Both the position numbers and the translations under genes were made by a program. Positions 35,652 through 45,881 of a DNA stretch of 64,000 nt are shown piece after piece. Position 1 is the first letter of the stretch. Each line of letters opens with the position of its first letter. This stretch comes from Sphingobacterium sp. SGR-19 (lineage in GTDB: Bacteria; Bacteroidota; Bacteroidia; Sphingobacteriales; Sphingobacteriaceae), in assembly GCF_011043555.1 (NCBI RefSeq), contig NZ_JAAKGS010000005.1:186001-250000 (forward strand). Reading direction: 5' to 3'. The notes below the pieces were generated by a model. It made no database searches. It had not been told where the DNA came from and was given only the letters and a program-made list of their open reading frames with translations.

Positions 35652-36875
35652 ATGAAAAGACTTACCTGTTTATTATTTGTTTTGACAGTAACTTTCACGG
35701 CATGTGCCGGAGGAAACACGCAAAACAGCAAAGAAAATACAGAAACCGACACGTTGTCAGACAGTCGAATAATACCCGCTGCGGATCAACTGGAAGCTTA
35801 TCTACCCCTACTAAAAGGGAAGAAAGTCGGCTTGATGGGCAACCAGACTTCAATAGTGGGAGAAGAGAAGCAACACTTGGTAGACGTATTGCTACGGGAA
35901 AATGTAGACCTAAAATTTGCCTTTGCGCCTGAGCATGGATTTAGAGGTGATATTGAACGTGGCGAAAAAGTGGATAATACCGTTGACAAAAAGACCGGAC
36001 TTACGCTACACACGTTGTATGGTGAAAATGCGAAAGCAGATTCCATAGTAGGTTCCGTAGATGTTATGCTTTTCGATTTACAAGATGTAGGCGCGCGGTT
36101 TTATACTTATGTGGCGTCTATGCATCGTGTGATGCAACTTTGTGCAGATCAGGGTAAAAAAGTAATCGTATTGGATCGACCCAATCCCAACGGAGACCAA
36201 GTGGATGGCCCCGTACGGAAAGACGATAAATTTAAAGCGAATATAAGCTACCATAAAATAGCCATGATTCACGGCTTGACGGTAGGTGAATTGGCGAAAA
36301 TGATTAATGGAGAAGGCTGGTTGGACGATGGCAAGCAGTGTGATTTGGAAGTAATTCCCGTCAAGAACTGGGATCATAGCACACCGTATGAGTTGCCGGT
36401 GGTTCCATCGCCGAGTTTACCAAATTATACATCGGTTAGACTGTATATGTCGCTCTGTCTTTTCGAAGGAACCGATATCAGTATAGGCCGCGGTACAGAT
36501 TGGCCGTTTCAAGTGGTGGGTTATCCAGATCCCGTATTTGGCGAATTTACCTTTACGCCGGGTACACGGCCAGGAATGGCAGCACACGTCGAACAGCAAG
36601 GTAACTTGTGTTACGGCATTGATTTACGGAATGTAGATGCCGTTAATGAAAAATTCACCTTGAAATACTTGTTGGACTTCTATAATAAAATGCCGGATAA
36701 AAATAAGTTTTTTGCTCGCCCGGAGTTTTTTGATAAACTGGCGGGAACCGACGAGTTACGAAAACAAATTATTGAGGGAAAGACGGAAAGCGAAATTCGT
36801 AATAGTTGGACAGGAGAGCTGAATGCTTATAAGGAAATGCGGAAAAAATATCTATTGTATCCCGATTTTGAGTAA
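35652..36875 (+). CDS. namZ: NamZ-type exo-beta-N-acetylmuramidase (DUF1343, GH171)
   Basis: 407 residues with a lipoprotein signal (lipobox FTAC, Cys18). DUF1343 spans the mature protein: 'LLKGKKVGLMGNQTS' near the start, the FAPEHGFRGD signature at about 96-105, 'LFDLQDVGARFYTY', 'VLDRPNPNG', and late 'FEGTDISIGRGTDWPFQV'. Members characterised in Bacillus subtilis and Tannerella forsythia remove MurNAc from the non-reducing end of peptidoglycan glycan. The context (nagA, GHL10, murQ, MurT-like transporter) fits this activity. It has its own promoter and ends in a terminator at 36895-36919, so it can be expressed apart from the SusC gene that follows. Confidence 0.9.
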   Translation: MKRLTCLLFVLTVTFTACAGGNTQNSKENTETDTLSDSRIIPAADQLEAYLPLLKGKKVGLMGNQTSIVGEEKQHLVDVLLRENVDLKFAFAPEHGFRGDIERGEKVDNTVDKKTGLTLHTLYGENAKADSIVGSVDVMLFDLQDVGARFYTYVASMHRVMQLCADQGKKVIVLDRPNPNGDQVDGPVRKDDKFKANISYHKIAMIHGLTVGELAKMINGEGWLDDGKQCDLEVIPVKNWDHSTPYELPVVPSPSLPNYTSVRLYMSLCLFEGTDISIGRGTDWPFQVVGYPDPVFGEFTFTPGTRPGMAAHVEQQGNLCYGIDLRNVDAVNEKFTLKYLLDFYNKMPDKNKFFARPEFFDKLAGTDELRKQIIEGKTESEIRNSWTGELNAYKEMRKKYLLYPDFE

Positions 36876-36894
36876 TGATCGTTAAACAAATTTG

Positions 36895-36919
36895 AAAAAC
36901 ACGCCTTGTGCGTGTTTTT
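36895..36919 (+). terminator. intrinsic terminator after namZ
   Basis: AAAAACACGC (36895-36904), a 5-base loop and GCGTGTTTTT (36910-36919), continuing into a T-run. It lies 20 bases after the namZ stop. The same stem (ACACGC/GCGTGT) recurs after susD copy 1. Confidence 0.85.
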
Positions 36920-36950
36920 TTTGTTTTTAAATAAAAACACAATAGAATGC

Positions 36951-37007
36951 GCAAAAAAGTTTGCTTTTTTAATATTGTTATTTAACTTAGTGCAGGTTTT
37001 AGCGTTT
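36951..37007 (+). promoter_or_regulatory. conserved leader module upstream of susC copy 1
   Basis: GCAAAAAAGTTT (36951-36962) and, 36 bases on, a 21-base block beginning TTAGTGCAGGTTTTAGCG (36987-37007). Both recur with the same 36-base spacing at 42273-42329, at nearly the same distance (about 100 bases) from the susC start. Probably the promoter and 5' leader that co-regulate the two pairs; no TAnnTTTG box is obvious. Confidence 0.6.
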
Positions 37008-37086
37008 TTTATTTTCTGTGTGAAGATAAACGCGCATTGAAAATCCTGTTAAGTAGACAATCATTATGAAAACAAACTGGCTAGCT

Positions 37087-40000
37087 ATGAGAAAATCTTT
37101 ACTATTTTCCGTTGCTTTAGCGGCGTTCTCACTCACCAGCACGTCGACCGTTTTTGGCGGTTCGATAAAAGGGGAAGACATAGATGTGTTTTTACCCAAA
37201 GACGGATTGAGGGGAAACATCTCTAAAAAGCAACATACGGTGCAAGGTGTGGTTAGAGACGCTAACGGGCCTTTAGCGGGCGTGACTGTCGCCGTAATCG
37301 GAGGGCAAATAGCAACGAGTACTGATGAAACAGGATCCTACTCGATCGAGGCTCCAATAGGAGCTTCCTTACGCTTTACTTTCTTAGGATATCTTGCGAA
37401 AGATGTCGTGGTTTCGAGCAATACATTAGACGTGGTGCTCGATGCAGACGACACGGCGTTAGATGAAGTAGTCGTAGTAGGATACGGTTCGCAGAAACGT
37501 TCCAATATTACCGGTGCCGTATCAACTGTTGATACGGAGAAGACTTTTGAAACGCGTCCGATCACAGATGTAGGACGAGCTTTGCAAGGTGCCGTCTCTG
37601 GTTTGTCCGTGTCTACGCCAAGCGGAGAGCTTGGAGGAGATCCTACCATTCGACTACGTGGCGTAAGCGGATCGTTACAGACACAAGGAGGCGCGTCGCC
37701 ATTGATATTGGTCGATGGTGTGGAAGTGCCAAGTTTATCCATGATTAATCCGACGGATATTGAAACCATGTCGGTAATCAAAGATGCATCTGCAGCTATT
37801 TATGGTTCTAGGGCCGCATGGGGTGTTATTTTGATTAAGACGAAGTCTGGAAAACGAAACACGAAGACATCCATCAATTACTCGAATAACATTGCGCTTC
37901 AGAAACCGACTACTACACCCGTTATTGCCGGCGGTGCAGAAGGAGCGAGGGCAGGATTGCTTGCACAACAACGGACAAATCCATCACTAACGGGTTATAA
38001 CAATTTAGGTACCCGTTACGATGACTATGCCATTGAGAAGATGGAAGAATGGGAGCGGCTATATGGGGGGCAAAATCTAGGTTTGGAAATGGTAGAAGGA
38101 CGAGATTGGGAAGTGAAAGATGGATTTCTTTATTTCCACCGGCCATGGGATGCAGAAAGTATGTTTATGCGTGACTTTACGCCGCAACAAAACCATAACC
38201 TGAGCATTACCGGCGGATCGGATAAAGTAAACTACAACGCCGGATTTGGATTGGTCTCCCAATCGGGTATATTGAAAGAAAACCCGGACAAATACAACCG
38301 CTATAATTTTAATCTCGGAATAAATGCGGATATCAATGAATGGCTGACAGGTTTTGCAAAAGTATTGTATTCAGCTTCGGATGTAACCAAACCATATTCT
38401 TTCAACGGTGATGTTTACGAACCGATCTTCTATATGTATCGTTGGCCACGAAATTTCCCTTACGGAACGATTGACGGGCTGCCCATGCGGAATGCGATTA
38501 CCGATGTGCAACAGGCAAATATGAATGTCAGAACGCTGAACATGACCCGTATTTCATTTGGGGGACAAGCAACCATCATGGAGGGTTTAACCTTGGATGC
38601 CGATTATACCTATTCACAGTATCTCAACCGGTTTGATACCAACGGTGGTAGCGTAACGGGGTGGGATTTTTGGAACAAAACAGATTTTGATTATATAACG
38701 TATACCGGAGCAGCACATAACAGAGCTCGAAAAGACCGTAGTATGAGTACCCGGCATGTTGCGAATATGTATGCAACCTACGATAAAAGCTTTGATGACG
38801 CACACAACTTTAAGTTTATGGCAGGAGCGAATGCCGAGCTAGCGGAATCGGACAACATTTGGGGCCAGCGGCTCGGATTGCTGGATCAGGATTATCCACA
38901 ACTAGGTTTGGCAACTGGCGATCAGACGACAAGTTCGGGCGCATCGCATTGGTCCACGCTCGGCTTTTTCGGACGTATCAATTACGATTACCAAAATAAA
39001 TATCTTTTCGAAGTACTGGCTCGGTATGATGGTTCCTCTCGATTCAATAAAGAAAACGTTTGGGGCTTTTTTCCTGCTATGTCTGCCGGCTACGTCCTTT
39101 CTCAGGAAGAGTTTATGGATTGGTCAAAACCCTATCTGGATTTCTTAAAAGTACGAGCTTCCTGGGGTAGTGTTGGCAATCAGACTGTGCCGCCGGGATT
39201 ATACCTGTCTACGTTGAGCCAGGCAGCAACGGGTTGGGTAATCGATGGGGTGAACCAGAATACGATGGCCACGCCTACTGTTGTTTCCCAAAATTTAACA
39301 TGGGAGACTGTGACCACACAAGAGATCGGGATCGATGCCGCATTTTTCCAAAATAAGTTTAATGTAACGTTCAATCGCTTCAGAAGAACGGTGTCTGATC
39401 TGATTACCGGAGGCGTGGTTCTACCATCGAGCTTTGGAGCACTTTCTCCTTTACGTAATTTTGGCGAAATGCAGACCAACGGTTGGGAATTGGAGTTGGC
39501 CTATAATCACAGCTTTAGCAACGGTTTGAATATGCGACTGGCAGGCCAGCTGTCTGATTTCAAAGAGACAATCACCAAGTTTGATGGACAAGCACAAATA
39601 AATGCCAATGGTACATCCACAAACTATGCAGGTAAGCTTATCGGCGAAATCTGGGGCTACGAAACGGATCGCCTATTCCAGACGGATGATTTCATTATCC
39701 ATGACGACGGTTCCTACATGTTAAAGGAGGGAATTCCTTCACAATCTTTTTACGAGACGACTACGTTTAAATTTGGACCTGGTGACGTAAAATATAAAGA
39801 TCTGAATGGAGATGGTGTGATTGGTGTAGGGGATGGTACGGTGCAAAATCCGGGCGATCGGAGAATTATCGGTAATTCTAATCCGCGGTATCAGTATGGT
39901 TTTCGTGCAGATTTCGATTTCAAAGGGTTTGATCTAGGGTTCTTTTTACAGGGTGTTGGACAACGCGATATTTGGGCAGGTGGAGATTTTGTTGTGCCTG

Positions 40001-40425
40001 GTTGGCGACCGGCAGAGGCTTGGTATACACATCAAATGGATTATTGGACGCCAGAGAATACCGGCGCTTTTTATTATCGACCAACAAACCAGAATCAGAG
40101 CAATACAACCCTTAACCATATGCCACAAACAAGGTATCTGATGGATATGTCCTACCTACGATTGAAAAATCTAACATTTGGGTATACGTTACCGTCATCG
40201 GTGATGGATAAGGCGAAAATTTCGAAATTAAGGGTATTCTTCTCCGGCGAGAACCTGTTGGAATTTGATAATTTAGACGTTCCGGTTGACCCGGAAATAG
40301 ATTATACCGTGGAAGGAAGAGATGATTCCAATGCTTTTGGTCGATCAGGCAATGATCTAAATACATTCGGTCGCTCCTACCCGTACCGCAGAACATTTTC
40401 ATTAGGGCTTCAATTAACTTTTTAG
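37087..40425 (+). CDS. SusC/RagA TonB-dependent outer-membrane receptor, copy 1
   Basis: 1112 residues from ATG 37087. I prefer this start to an ATG seven codons upstream because the paralogue at 42411 begins at the matching ATGAGAAAATC while its upstream codon is ATT. Signal peptide MRKSLLFSVALAAFSL, then a carboxypeptidase-regulatory-like domain (about 45-125), the TonB-interacting 'EVVVVGYGSQKR' box, plug, and a 22-strand barrel ending in an aromatic residue (LQLTF). It imports oligosaccharides or glycopeptides with SusD. Context suggests peptidoglycan fragments. The susD gene follows 2 bases later. Confidence 0.93.
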   Translation: MRKSLLFSVALAAFSLTSTSTVFGGSIKGEDIDVFLPKDGLRGNISKKQHTVQGVVRDANGPLAGVTVAVIGGQIATSTDETGSYSIEAPIGASLRFTFLGYLAKDVVVSSNTLDVVLDADDTALDEVVVVGYGSQKRSNITGAVSTVDTEKTFETRPITDVGRALQGAVSGLSVSTPSGELGGDPTIRLRGVSGSLQTQGGASPLILVDGVEVPSLSMINPTDIETMSVIKDASAAIYGSRAAWGVILIKTKSGKRNTKTSINYSNNIALQKPTTTPVIAGGAEGARAGLLAQQRTNPSLTGYNNLGTRYDDYAIEKMEEWERLYGGQNLGLEMVEGRDWEVKDGFLYFHRPWDAESMFMRDFTPQQNHNLSITGGSDKVNYNAGFGLVSQSGILKENPDKYNRYNFNLGINADINEWLTGFAKVLYSASDVTKPYSFNGDVYEPIFYMYRWPRNFPYGTIDGLPMRNAITDVQQANMNVRTLNMTRISFGGQATIMEGLTLDADYTYSQYLNRFDTNGGSVTGWDFWNKTDFDYITYTGAAHNRARKDRSMSTRHVANMYATYDKSFDDAHNFKFMAGANAELAESDNIWGQRLGLLDQDYPQLGLATGDQTTSSGASHWSTLGFFGRINYDYQNKYLFEVLARYDGSSRFNKENVWGFFPAMSAGYVLSQEEFMDWSKPYLDFLKVRASWGSVGNQTVPPGLYLSTLSQAATGWVIDGVNQNTMATPTVVSQNLTWETVTTQEIGIDAAFFQNKFNVTFNRFRRTVSDLITGGVVLPSSFGALSPLRNFGEMQTNGWELELAYNHSFSNGLNMRLAGQLSDFKETITKFDGQAQINANGTSTNYAGKLIGEIWGYETDRLFQTDDFIIHDDGSYMLKEGIPSQSFYETTTFKFGPGDVKYKDLNGDGVIGVGDGTVQNPGDRRIIGNSNPRYQYGFRADFDFKGFDLGFFLQGVGQRDIWAGGDFVVPGWRPAEAWYTHQMDYWTPENTGAFYYRPTNQNQSNTTLNHMPQTRYLMDMSYLRLKNLTFGYTLPSSVMDKAKISKLRVFFSGENLLEFDNLDVPVDPEIDYTVEGRDDSNAFGRSGNDLNTFGRSYPYRRTFSLGLQLTF

Positions 40426-40427
40426 AG

Positions 40428-42191
40428 ATGAAACTACTTAAATATATAGCCATAGCAGGTATTTTATCGATGACATCCTGCTCTAAAGATTTTTTGGGCG
40501 ATGATTTTTTAACGAAAGATCCGCTAGATCAATTGACGGATCCAGCGTTCTGGTCGTCCGAAAACAACATCCGGACCTACACCTTTGGTTTTTATAACTC
40601 CTATTTCAAAGGATATGGTAGTGGTTTTGGTAGGGGAACCTTGTATGACGGGCAGTTCATCAACGATGATTTTATATCGATAAGCCCGAATGAGATTGTT
40701 GTGGACGAGTTTATAATCAATGTGCCGACCTCGGGCGGCGGCTGGTCGCCAGTTCTACCTGCAAACCAAATCCCCACGGGCGTAAGTTCTTATTATTCGC
40801 GTATACGTAAGGCCAATCACTTTATCAATAGTGTGCCGATTGCGGAGCTCGCTGAAGAAGTTCAGAACCACTGGCTGGGTGTAGGGCGATTCTTCCGCGG
40901 TTTAGAATACGCAAATTTTGTCAATGCTTTCGGTGATGTGCCATATATTGATCGGGTTTTGACCGAAGATGATCCTGACTTGTATCGGCCGCGGGACTCC
41001 AGGGTTTATGTCATGGACAAGGTGCTGGAAGATTTTAGATTTGCTGCCGAACATGTACGTGCCAGTGACGGACCGGCGCAGCAAGCAGTGAACAAATATG
41101 TAGTGTTGGCTTTTATGTCACGGGTATTTCTATTTGAAGGAACATGGTTGAAATACCACGCTATCGATGAAGCGAAAGCAACGGAATATTTGGAAGCAGC
41201 TAAATGGGCTGCTGAGCAAGTGATCACGAGTGGTGCTTTCTCGGTTTCCAACGACTATCGTGGCTTGTTTGCTTCGGAGTCACTTAAAGGAAATAGGGAG
41301 GTTATACTGTTCAAAGAATATGCGGAAGGAATTTTGTCGCACAGCGCGATGTCTTATAATAATCTGGAACCGCAGGCTGGGATGTCCAAAAATGCACTAG
41401 ATAGTTATCTATTGACAGACGGACTGCCTATAGGTCTATCGCCGCTTTACGAAAACGACCGGACGGTAGCTAATGCGCTGCGTGATCGTGACGGGCGTTT
41501 ACAACAGACTATAGCACCGCAACTGCGCATGATGAATGTGGTGAGCAACTTTGCCCTCTCGGGATACGCCGTACAGAAATTTCTGAACGAAAGCCTCAGG
41601 AATCAAACCGTGGGAACAGGTTCCTTGAATATTACCGACGCGCCTATTATCCGTTACGGCGAGGTACTTATGAATTACGCTGAGGCGTCGGCGGAACTTG
41701 GAGTATTAACGCAGGACGATCTGGACAAAACCATCAATGTTCTTCGAGATAGAAACGGAGTAGGCTTACCGCGCTTAGAATTGTCTGGTGGACGTCCTGC
41801 CGTAAATGGGACACCGTATGACGACCCCGCACGCGACCCAAGCGTTTCAAGCCTTCTTTGGGAAATAAGACGCGAACGTCGATCCGAGCTCATATTTGAA
41901 GGGCTTCGGCTGAACGATTTGCGCCGATGGAAAAAGCTGGAATACGCCGATACAGAGAAAAATCCAACGAACAATAGGGGTGCTTACATTGTAAAAGCAA
42001 ATTATACGTCTGAACAGTTGAACGGTATCACAATAGATGGTGCAAATGAGGGGTATATCATACCGTCAGCCTCTATTAAAAGAACGGTCGAGGATAAATT
42101 TTATCTCGACCCGATTCCGCTCGATCAGATTTCACTTTATGAAAGTAATGGTGTTGAGTTGGAACAAAACTTCGGATGGCCAAGACAATAG
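40428..42191 (+). CDS. SusD/RagB surface lipoprotein, copy 1
   Basis: 587 residues. Lipobox TSC (Cys18) followed by SKD, an acidic-type export signal that sends the lipoprotein to the cell surface. SusD-type tetratricopeptide fold: 'FLTKDPLDQLTDPAFWSSENNI' near the start, 'GVGRFFRGLEYANFVNAFGDVPYIDRVL' in the first third and 'LLWEIRRERRSELIFEGLRLNDLRRWKK' near the end are the family signatures. It forms the lid of the SusC transporter and binds the glycan. It starts 2 bases after susC and ends 25 bases before a terminator. Confidence 0.93.
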   Translation: MKLLKYIAIAGILSMTSCSKDFLGDDFLTKDPLDQLTDPAFWSSENNIRTYTFGFYNSYFKGYGSGFGRGTLYDGQFINDDFISISPNEIVVDEFIINVPTSGGGWSPVLPANQIPTGVSSYYSRIRKANHFINSVPIAELAEEVQNHWLGVGRFFRGLEYANFVNAFGDVPYIDRVLTEDDPDLYRPRDSRVYVMDKVLEDFRFAAEHVRASDGPAQQAVNKYVVLAFMSRVFLFEGTWLKYHAIDEAKATEYLEAAKWAAEQVITSGAFSVSNDYRGLFASESLKGNREVILFKEYAEGILSHSAMSYNNLEPQAGMSKNALDSYLLTDGLPIGLSPLYENDRTVANALRDRDGRLQQTIAPQLRMMNVVSNFALSGYAVQKFLNESLRNQTVGTGSLNITDAPIIRYGEVLMNYAEASAELGVLTQDDLDKTINVLRDRNGVGLPRLELSGGRPAVNGTPYDDPARDPSVSSLLWEIRRERRSELIFEGLRLNDLRRWKKLEYADTEKNPTNNRGAYIVKANYTSEQLNGITIDGANEGYIIPSASIKRTVEDKFYLDPIPLDQISLYESNGVELEQNFGWPRQ

Positions 42192-42215
42192 CTATTGCAT
42201 TTTGTATTAGATGTG

Positions 42216-42244
42216 AAAAAACACGCCTTTGTGCGTGTTTTTTT
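42216..42244 (+). terminator. intrinsic terminator after susD copy 1
   Basis: AAAAAACACGC (42216-42226), a 6-base loop, GCGTGTTTTTTT (42233-42244). Nearly identical in sequence to the terminator after namZ, and followed at a similar distance by the same susC leader. Confidence 0.85.
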
Positions 42245-42272
42245 ATTTATTGACAAAATCACTTAAAAAAAT

Positions 42273-42329
42273 GCAAAAAAGTTTTTTTATTTTATGTTTT
42301 TGTTTATATTAGTGCAGGTTTTAGCGTTT
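42273..42329 (+). promoter_or_regulatory. conserved leader module upstream of susC copy 2
   Basis: GCAAAAAAGTTT (42273-42284) and the same 21-base block (42309-42329) as at 36951-37007, with identical 36-base spacing. The intervening bases have diverged, which argues that the two blocks are under selection. Confidence 0.6.
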
Positions 42330-42410
42330 CTTGTTTAAATTATGATAAAATACGCAAGATGAAAACCTTTTATGAAGTAATCATTATTAAAATAAACTAA
42401 CTAACTAGCT

Positions 42411-45400
42411 ATGAGAAAATCGTTTTTATTTTCTGTTGCTTTAGGGTTGATTGCGACGACGGGATCTGTTGCAAGGGAAGGTTCTCTGAATGGAGGAGTA
42501 GCTCCCTTATTACTGGATAACGTAGTTCAAGACATCGTTAAGGGAAAGGTCACAGGTGTTGAAGGGGCGATAGCAGGAGCTACCGTAAGCATAGTGGGTG
42601 GAACGACCTCTGTTTTTACGGACGACAACGGAAATTTTTCAATCAACGCTCCGATAGGTGCAACATTGCGTTTCAGCTATGTAGGGTATCAGCCCAAGGA
42701 CATTGTGGTTTCTAGCAATTCCATTAATGTGACCCTGCAAGTGGAGGATAACCCACTGGAAGAAGTCGTGGTTGTGGGATATGGTGCGCAGAAGCGCGAA
42801 CATTTGACAGGCGCTGTCAGTAATGTGAGTATGGATAGGGTAGTAGGTGACAGGCCTATTCCCGATCTGGCTCGGGGATTACAAGGAACGGTCCCTGGGT
42901 TAAATATCCAGGTGCCAAGTGGAGAAGTAGGATCTGATGCTATTATGAAAATTAGGGGACAGGTCGGATCTCCTAATGGAGGTAGTAATCCGCTGATTTT
43001 AGTGGATAATGTCGAGATACCGAGTATCCAATATGTTAACCCACACGATATTGAATCGATTACGGTGTTGAAAGATGCGGCATCTAGTGCTATATATGGG
43101 GCGAAAGCTGCTTTTGGTGTGATTTTGATCACAACAAAAAAAGGGGGAACAACAGATAAGACAAACTTTACGTATTCTAATAACCTAATTGTACAGTCTC
43201 CTTTTAAGAAAATCGATGTTGCGGGTATTGATGGGTTAGAATATACACTGGACGCACATGAGAACATGAAACAGGCAGGACCTGCTGGAGGTTTTTGGCG
43301 AATTGACAGAAACAGTTTTGAGAAAATAAAAGAATGGCAGGAGAAATGGGGAGATGTAGTCAATTATGACGACCCTGTAGTTTACGGCCGTGATTGGTCG
43401 TGGGATGGAACGCAGAAATTTGGTTACCGGATCTACGATCCTGTGGAGACAATGGTTAAAGATAATGCGTTTTCGAATATTCATAATTTAGGGATGAATG
43501 GACGATCAGGGAAGACTAATTATAATCTAAGTGTAGGTTATATGGGGCAGGAAGGAATGATGAAACCTGCACCACATGATGATTTCCGACGTCTTACCGG
43601 AACATTAACTTTGTCACATGAAGTCAATGATTTTTTGACTTTACGTGGAGGGGCGCGATATGCAGATAGCAGAAAGCGTAATCCTTTTTCATTGAATTCG
43701 GGAGGGTTCGGGGCGGATCCTTGGTTGTACCTATATCGTTGGAGTCGCTTATTCCCAGTAGGTGTGCAGGAGAATGGGGAAGACATAATTGACCCAGCCT
43801 TTTCTGCCAGAAATTCGCATGATCAGATTCATGCCAAACGGTTTTTGAATCTCAATTTTGGAACGACGATAAATGTCATGAAAAATTGGGATATTGTTGC
43901 AGACTATGCATATAACACAGAAAGTACAAACCTCAGTCAATCTCTGCCATATGTACAGGCAAAAACGACGTGGTATGGCGTGCAAGAATTACGTGATGAG
44001 AATGGCAATCGTATACACGTGGACGAAAATGGTGTTCCTGTAGAGAGTGGCGGTATGCCAGCCTGGCAGTTCCCCTTGACCGACCACACAACTAAGGAGC
44101 AAACGCATGTTTATCGGGATTCGTACTTATATAAACGTCATACGGTAAATGCACTGACTAATTATAATCTAGATAAGGGTGATCACGCGTTGAAATTCAT
44201 GTTGGGAACGAATATTGTTGCCTATGCATGGGAAGGCCATTGGTCGCAACGATCAAATCTAATCAATAACGAGAACCCGCAGCTGAATTGGGGGGTAGGT
44301 ACCGAGACTTCTGGAGGTGGAGCAAACTGGGATTCGCAGGTCGGTTTCTTCGGACGCGTAAATTATGCCTATAAAAATAAATATTTGGTTGAAGCCAATC
44401 TGAGATACGACGGCTCTTCAAAATTTCCGAAGCACCTCCGGTGGCGTTGGTTTCCAGGTGTTTCAGCCGGATGGGTTGTTTCGGAAGAAAGCTTTATGGA
44501 GCCACTCAAACCGGTATTGAGTTTTGCGAAATTAAGAGCATCGTATGGCGTCATTGGAGACCAGTCTGTTCCCAACTCTATTTATGTCCCAACGATGGGG
44601 ATTGCGAAAAACTCGTGGTTGAACGCTGGAGGTGAGCAGTTTTTCCAGTTGGGAACACCGGGCGCGGTTTCAAGAGATATTACTTGGCAAGATATTGAAC
44701 ACCTGAATGTAGGGTTAGATTTTCGATTTTTTAATAATAAGCTAGGTTTGACGGCAGAATGGTTTCAGCGCTATACGAAGAACATGATTGTGGGAGGCGA
44801 CTTCTTGCCGGCCACATTTGGAACTGGTGTCCCTGCGGGAAATTATGGAAACCTGCGTACACGGGGTTGGGAAATTGCAGCTGATTTTAACCATCGATTT
44901 GATAATGGACTGGGACTTACATTCCATGCCAACGTCGCGGATGCCGTTACCTTTATTACAAAAGGTGCAGACTGGCAATTGCCATGGGAAGATCGCAGTT
45001 TAGGTACAACGTACTCTACCGGTCGTCGATATGGTGATGTATTTGGGTTTGTAACAGACAGACTTTTTCAGGCGGAGGATTTTGTGTACGATGACAATGG
45101 GAATTTTGTACAGACAGATATCGTCTGGCAAGGGACCAGCAAGCGGACGAATATGCTAGCAGGCGATAACCCAGTCTACCAAACATACTTTGAAGATGGC
45201 AATCAGATTTTATTGATCAGTCCTGGCGATGTAAAGTTTGTGGATATCAATGGGGATGGTTATATCGATGCTGGAAACTCGACGAATGGAAATTCAGGTG
45301 ATCGTGTTGTTATAGGTAACATTACACCGCGTTATGATTTTGGGTTTCGCGTAGGTGCCGATTGGAAAGGGTTTGATCTATCTGTTTTTCTACAAGGAGT

Positions 45401-45863
45401 TGGCAAGCGTAGTATCTGGGGGGATGGTCAGTTGGCGATTCCGGGTTATTTTTCCAAAGAGGGTGCGATGCCACAGGCTATCGCAGGTGACTATTGGAAA
45501 TCAGATCGGACGGATGCTTTTTATCCAAGAGCGTGGAACATGAATGGATCCAACTCTAATTACGTTATGCGTCCACAGTCTAAATATATGTTGGACATGT
45601 CCTACTTGAAAATCAAAAACATCACGGTAGGTTACAATCTACCTACATCGATGTTGAACAAGGCTAATATAGCTAGTGCTCGTATTTATGTGTCTTTAGA
45701 GAATTTTATCACATTTGATAATTTAAGAGGACTTCCGATTGATCCGGAAGCTATTTCAGGGCATTCGATGTTAAGAGAAGGTGGGAATTATAACTTGGGT
45801 CGGACAGGTACGTCGAATCCACCGTTTAAATCTGCTTCCATGGGAGTATCTATAGGTTTTTAA
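42411..45863 (+). CDS. SusC/RagA TonB-dependent outer-membrane receptor, copy 2
   Basis: 1150 residues. Signal peptide MRKSFLFSVALGLIATTGSVA, carboxypeptidase-regulatory-like domain, 'EEVVVVGYGAQKR' TonB box, plug and barrel. Clearly a paralogue of copy 1: the N-terminal domains share 'DDNGNFSINAPIGATLRF' versus 'DETGSYSIEAPIGASLRF', while the barrels have diverged more. The shared leader and terminators suggest tandem duplication of the pair followed by change of specificity. It is followed by susD copy 2 after 18 bases (GGGAAAAGAA ribosome site). Confidence 0.93.
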   Translation: MRKSFLFSVALGLIATTGSVAREGSLNGGVAPLLLDNVVQDIVKGKVTGVEGAIAGATVSIVGGTTSVFTDDNGNFSINAPIGATLRFSYVGYQPKDIVVSSNSINVTLQVEDNPLEEVVVVGYGAQKREHLTGAVSNVSMDRVVGDRPIPDLARGLQGTVPGLNIQVPSGEVGSDAIMKIRGQVGSPNGGSNPLILVDNVEIPSIQYVNPHDIESITVLKDAASSAIYGAKAAFGVILITTKKGGTTDKTNFTYSNNLIVQSPFKKIDVAGIDGLEYTLDAHENMKQAGPAGGFWRIDRNSFEKIKEWQEKWGDVVNYDDPVVYGRDWSWDGTQKFGYRIYDPVETMVKDNAFSNIHNLGMNGRSGKTNYNLSVGYMGQEGMMKPAPHDDFRRLTGTLTLSHEVNDFLTLRGGARYADSRKRNPFSLNSGGFGADPWLYLYRWSRLFPVGVQENGEDIIDPAFSARNSHDQIHAKRFLNLNFGTTINVMKNWDIVADYAYNTESTNLSQSLPYVQAKTTWYGVQELRDENGNRIHVDENGVPVESGGMPAWQFPLTDHTTKEQTHVYRDSYLYKRHTVNALTNYNLDKGDHALKFMLGTNIVAYAWEGHWSQRSNLINNENPQLNWGVGTETSGGGANWDSQVGFFGRVNYAYKNKYLVEANLRYDGSSKFPKHLRWRWFPGVSAGWVVSEESFMEPLKPVLSFAKLRASYGVIGDQSVPNSIYVPTMGIAKNSWLNAGGEQFFQLGTPGAVSRDITWQDIEHLNVGLDFRFFNNKLGLTAEWFQRYTKNMIVGGDFLPATFGTGVPAGNYGNLRTRGWEIAADFNHRFDNGLGLTFHANVADAVTFITKGADWQLPWEDRSLGTTYSTGRRYGDVFGFVTDRLFQAEDFVYDDNGNFVQTDIVWQGTSKRTNMLAGDNPVYQTYFEDGNQILLISPGDVKFVDINGDGYIDAGNSTNGNSGDRVVIGNITPRYDFGFRVGADWKGFDLSVFLQGVGKRSIWGDGQLAIPGYFSKEGAMPQAIAGDYWKSDRTDAFYPRAWNMNGSNSNYVMRPQSKYMLDMSYLKIKNITVGYNLPTSMLNKANIASARIYVSLENFITFDNLRGLPIDPEAISGHSMLREGGNYNLGRTGTSNPPFKSASMGVSIGF

Positions 45864-45881
45864 TCTTAAAAGGGAAAAGAA

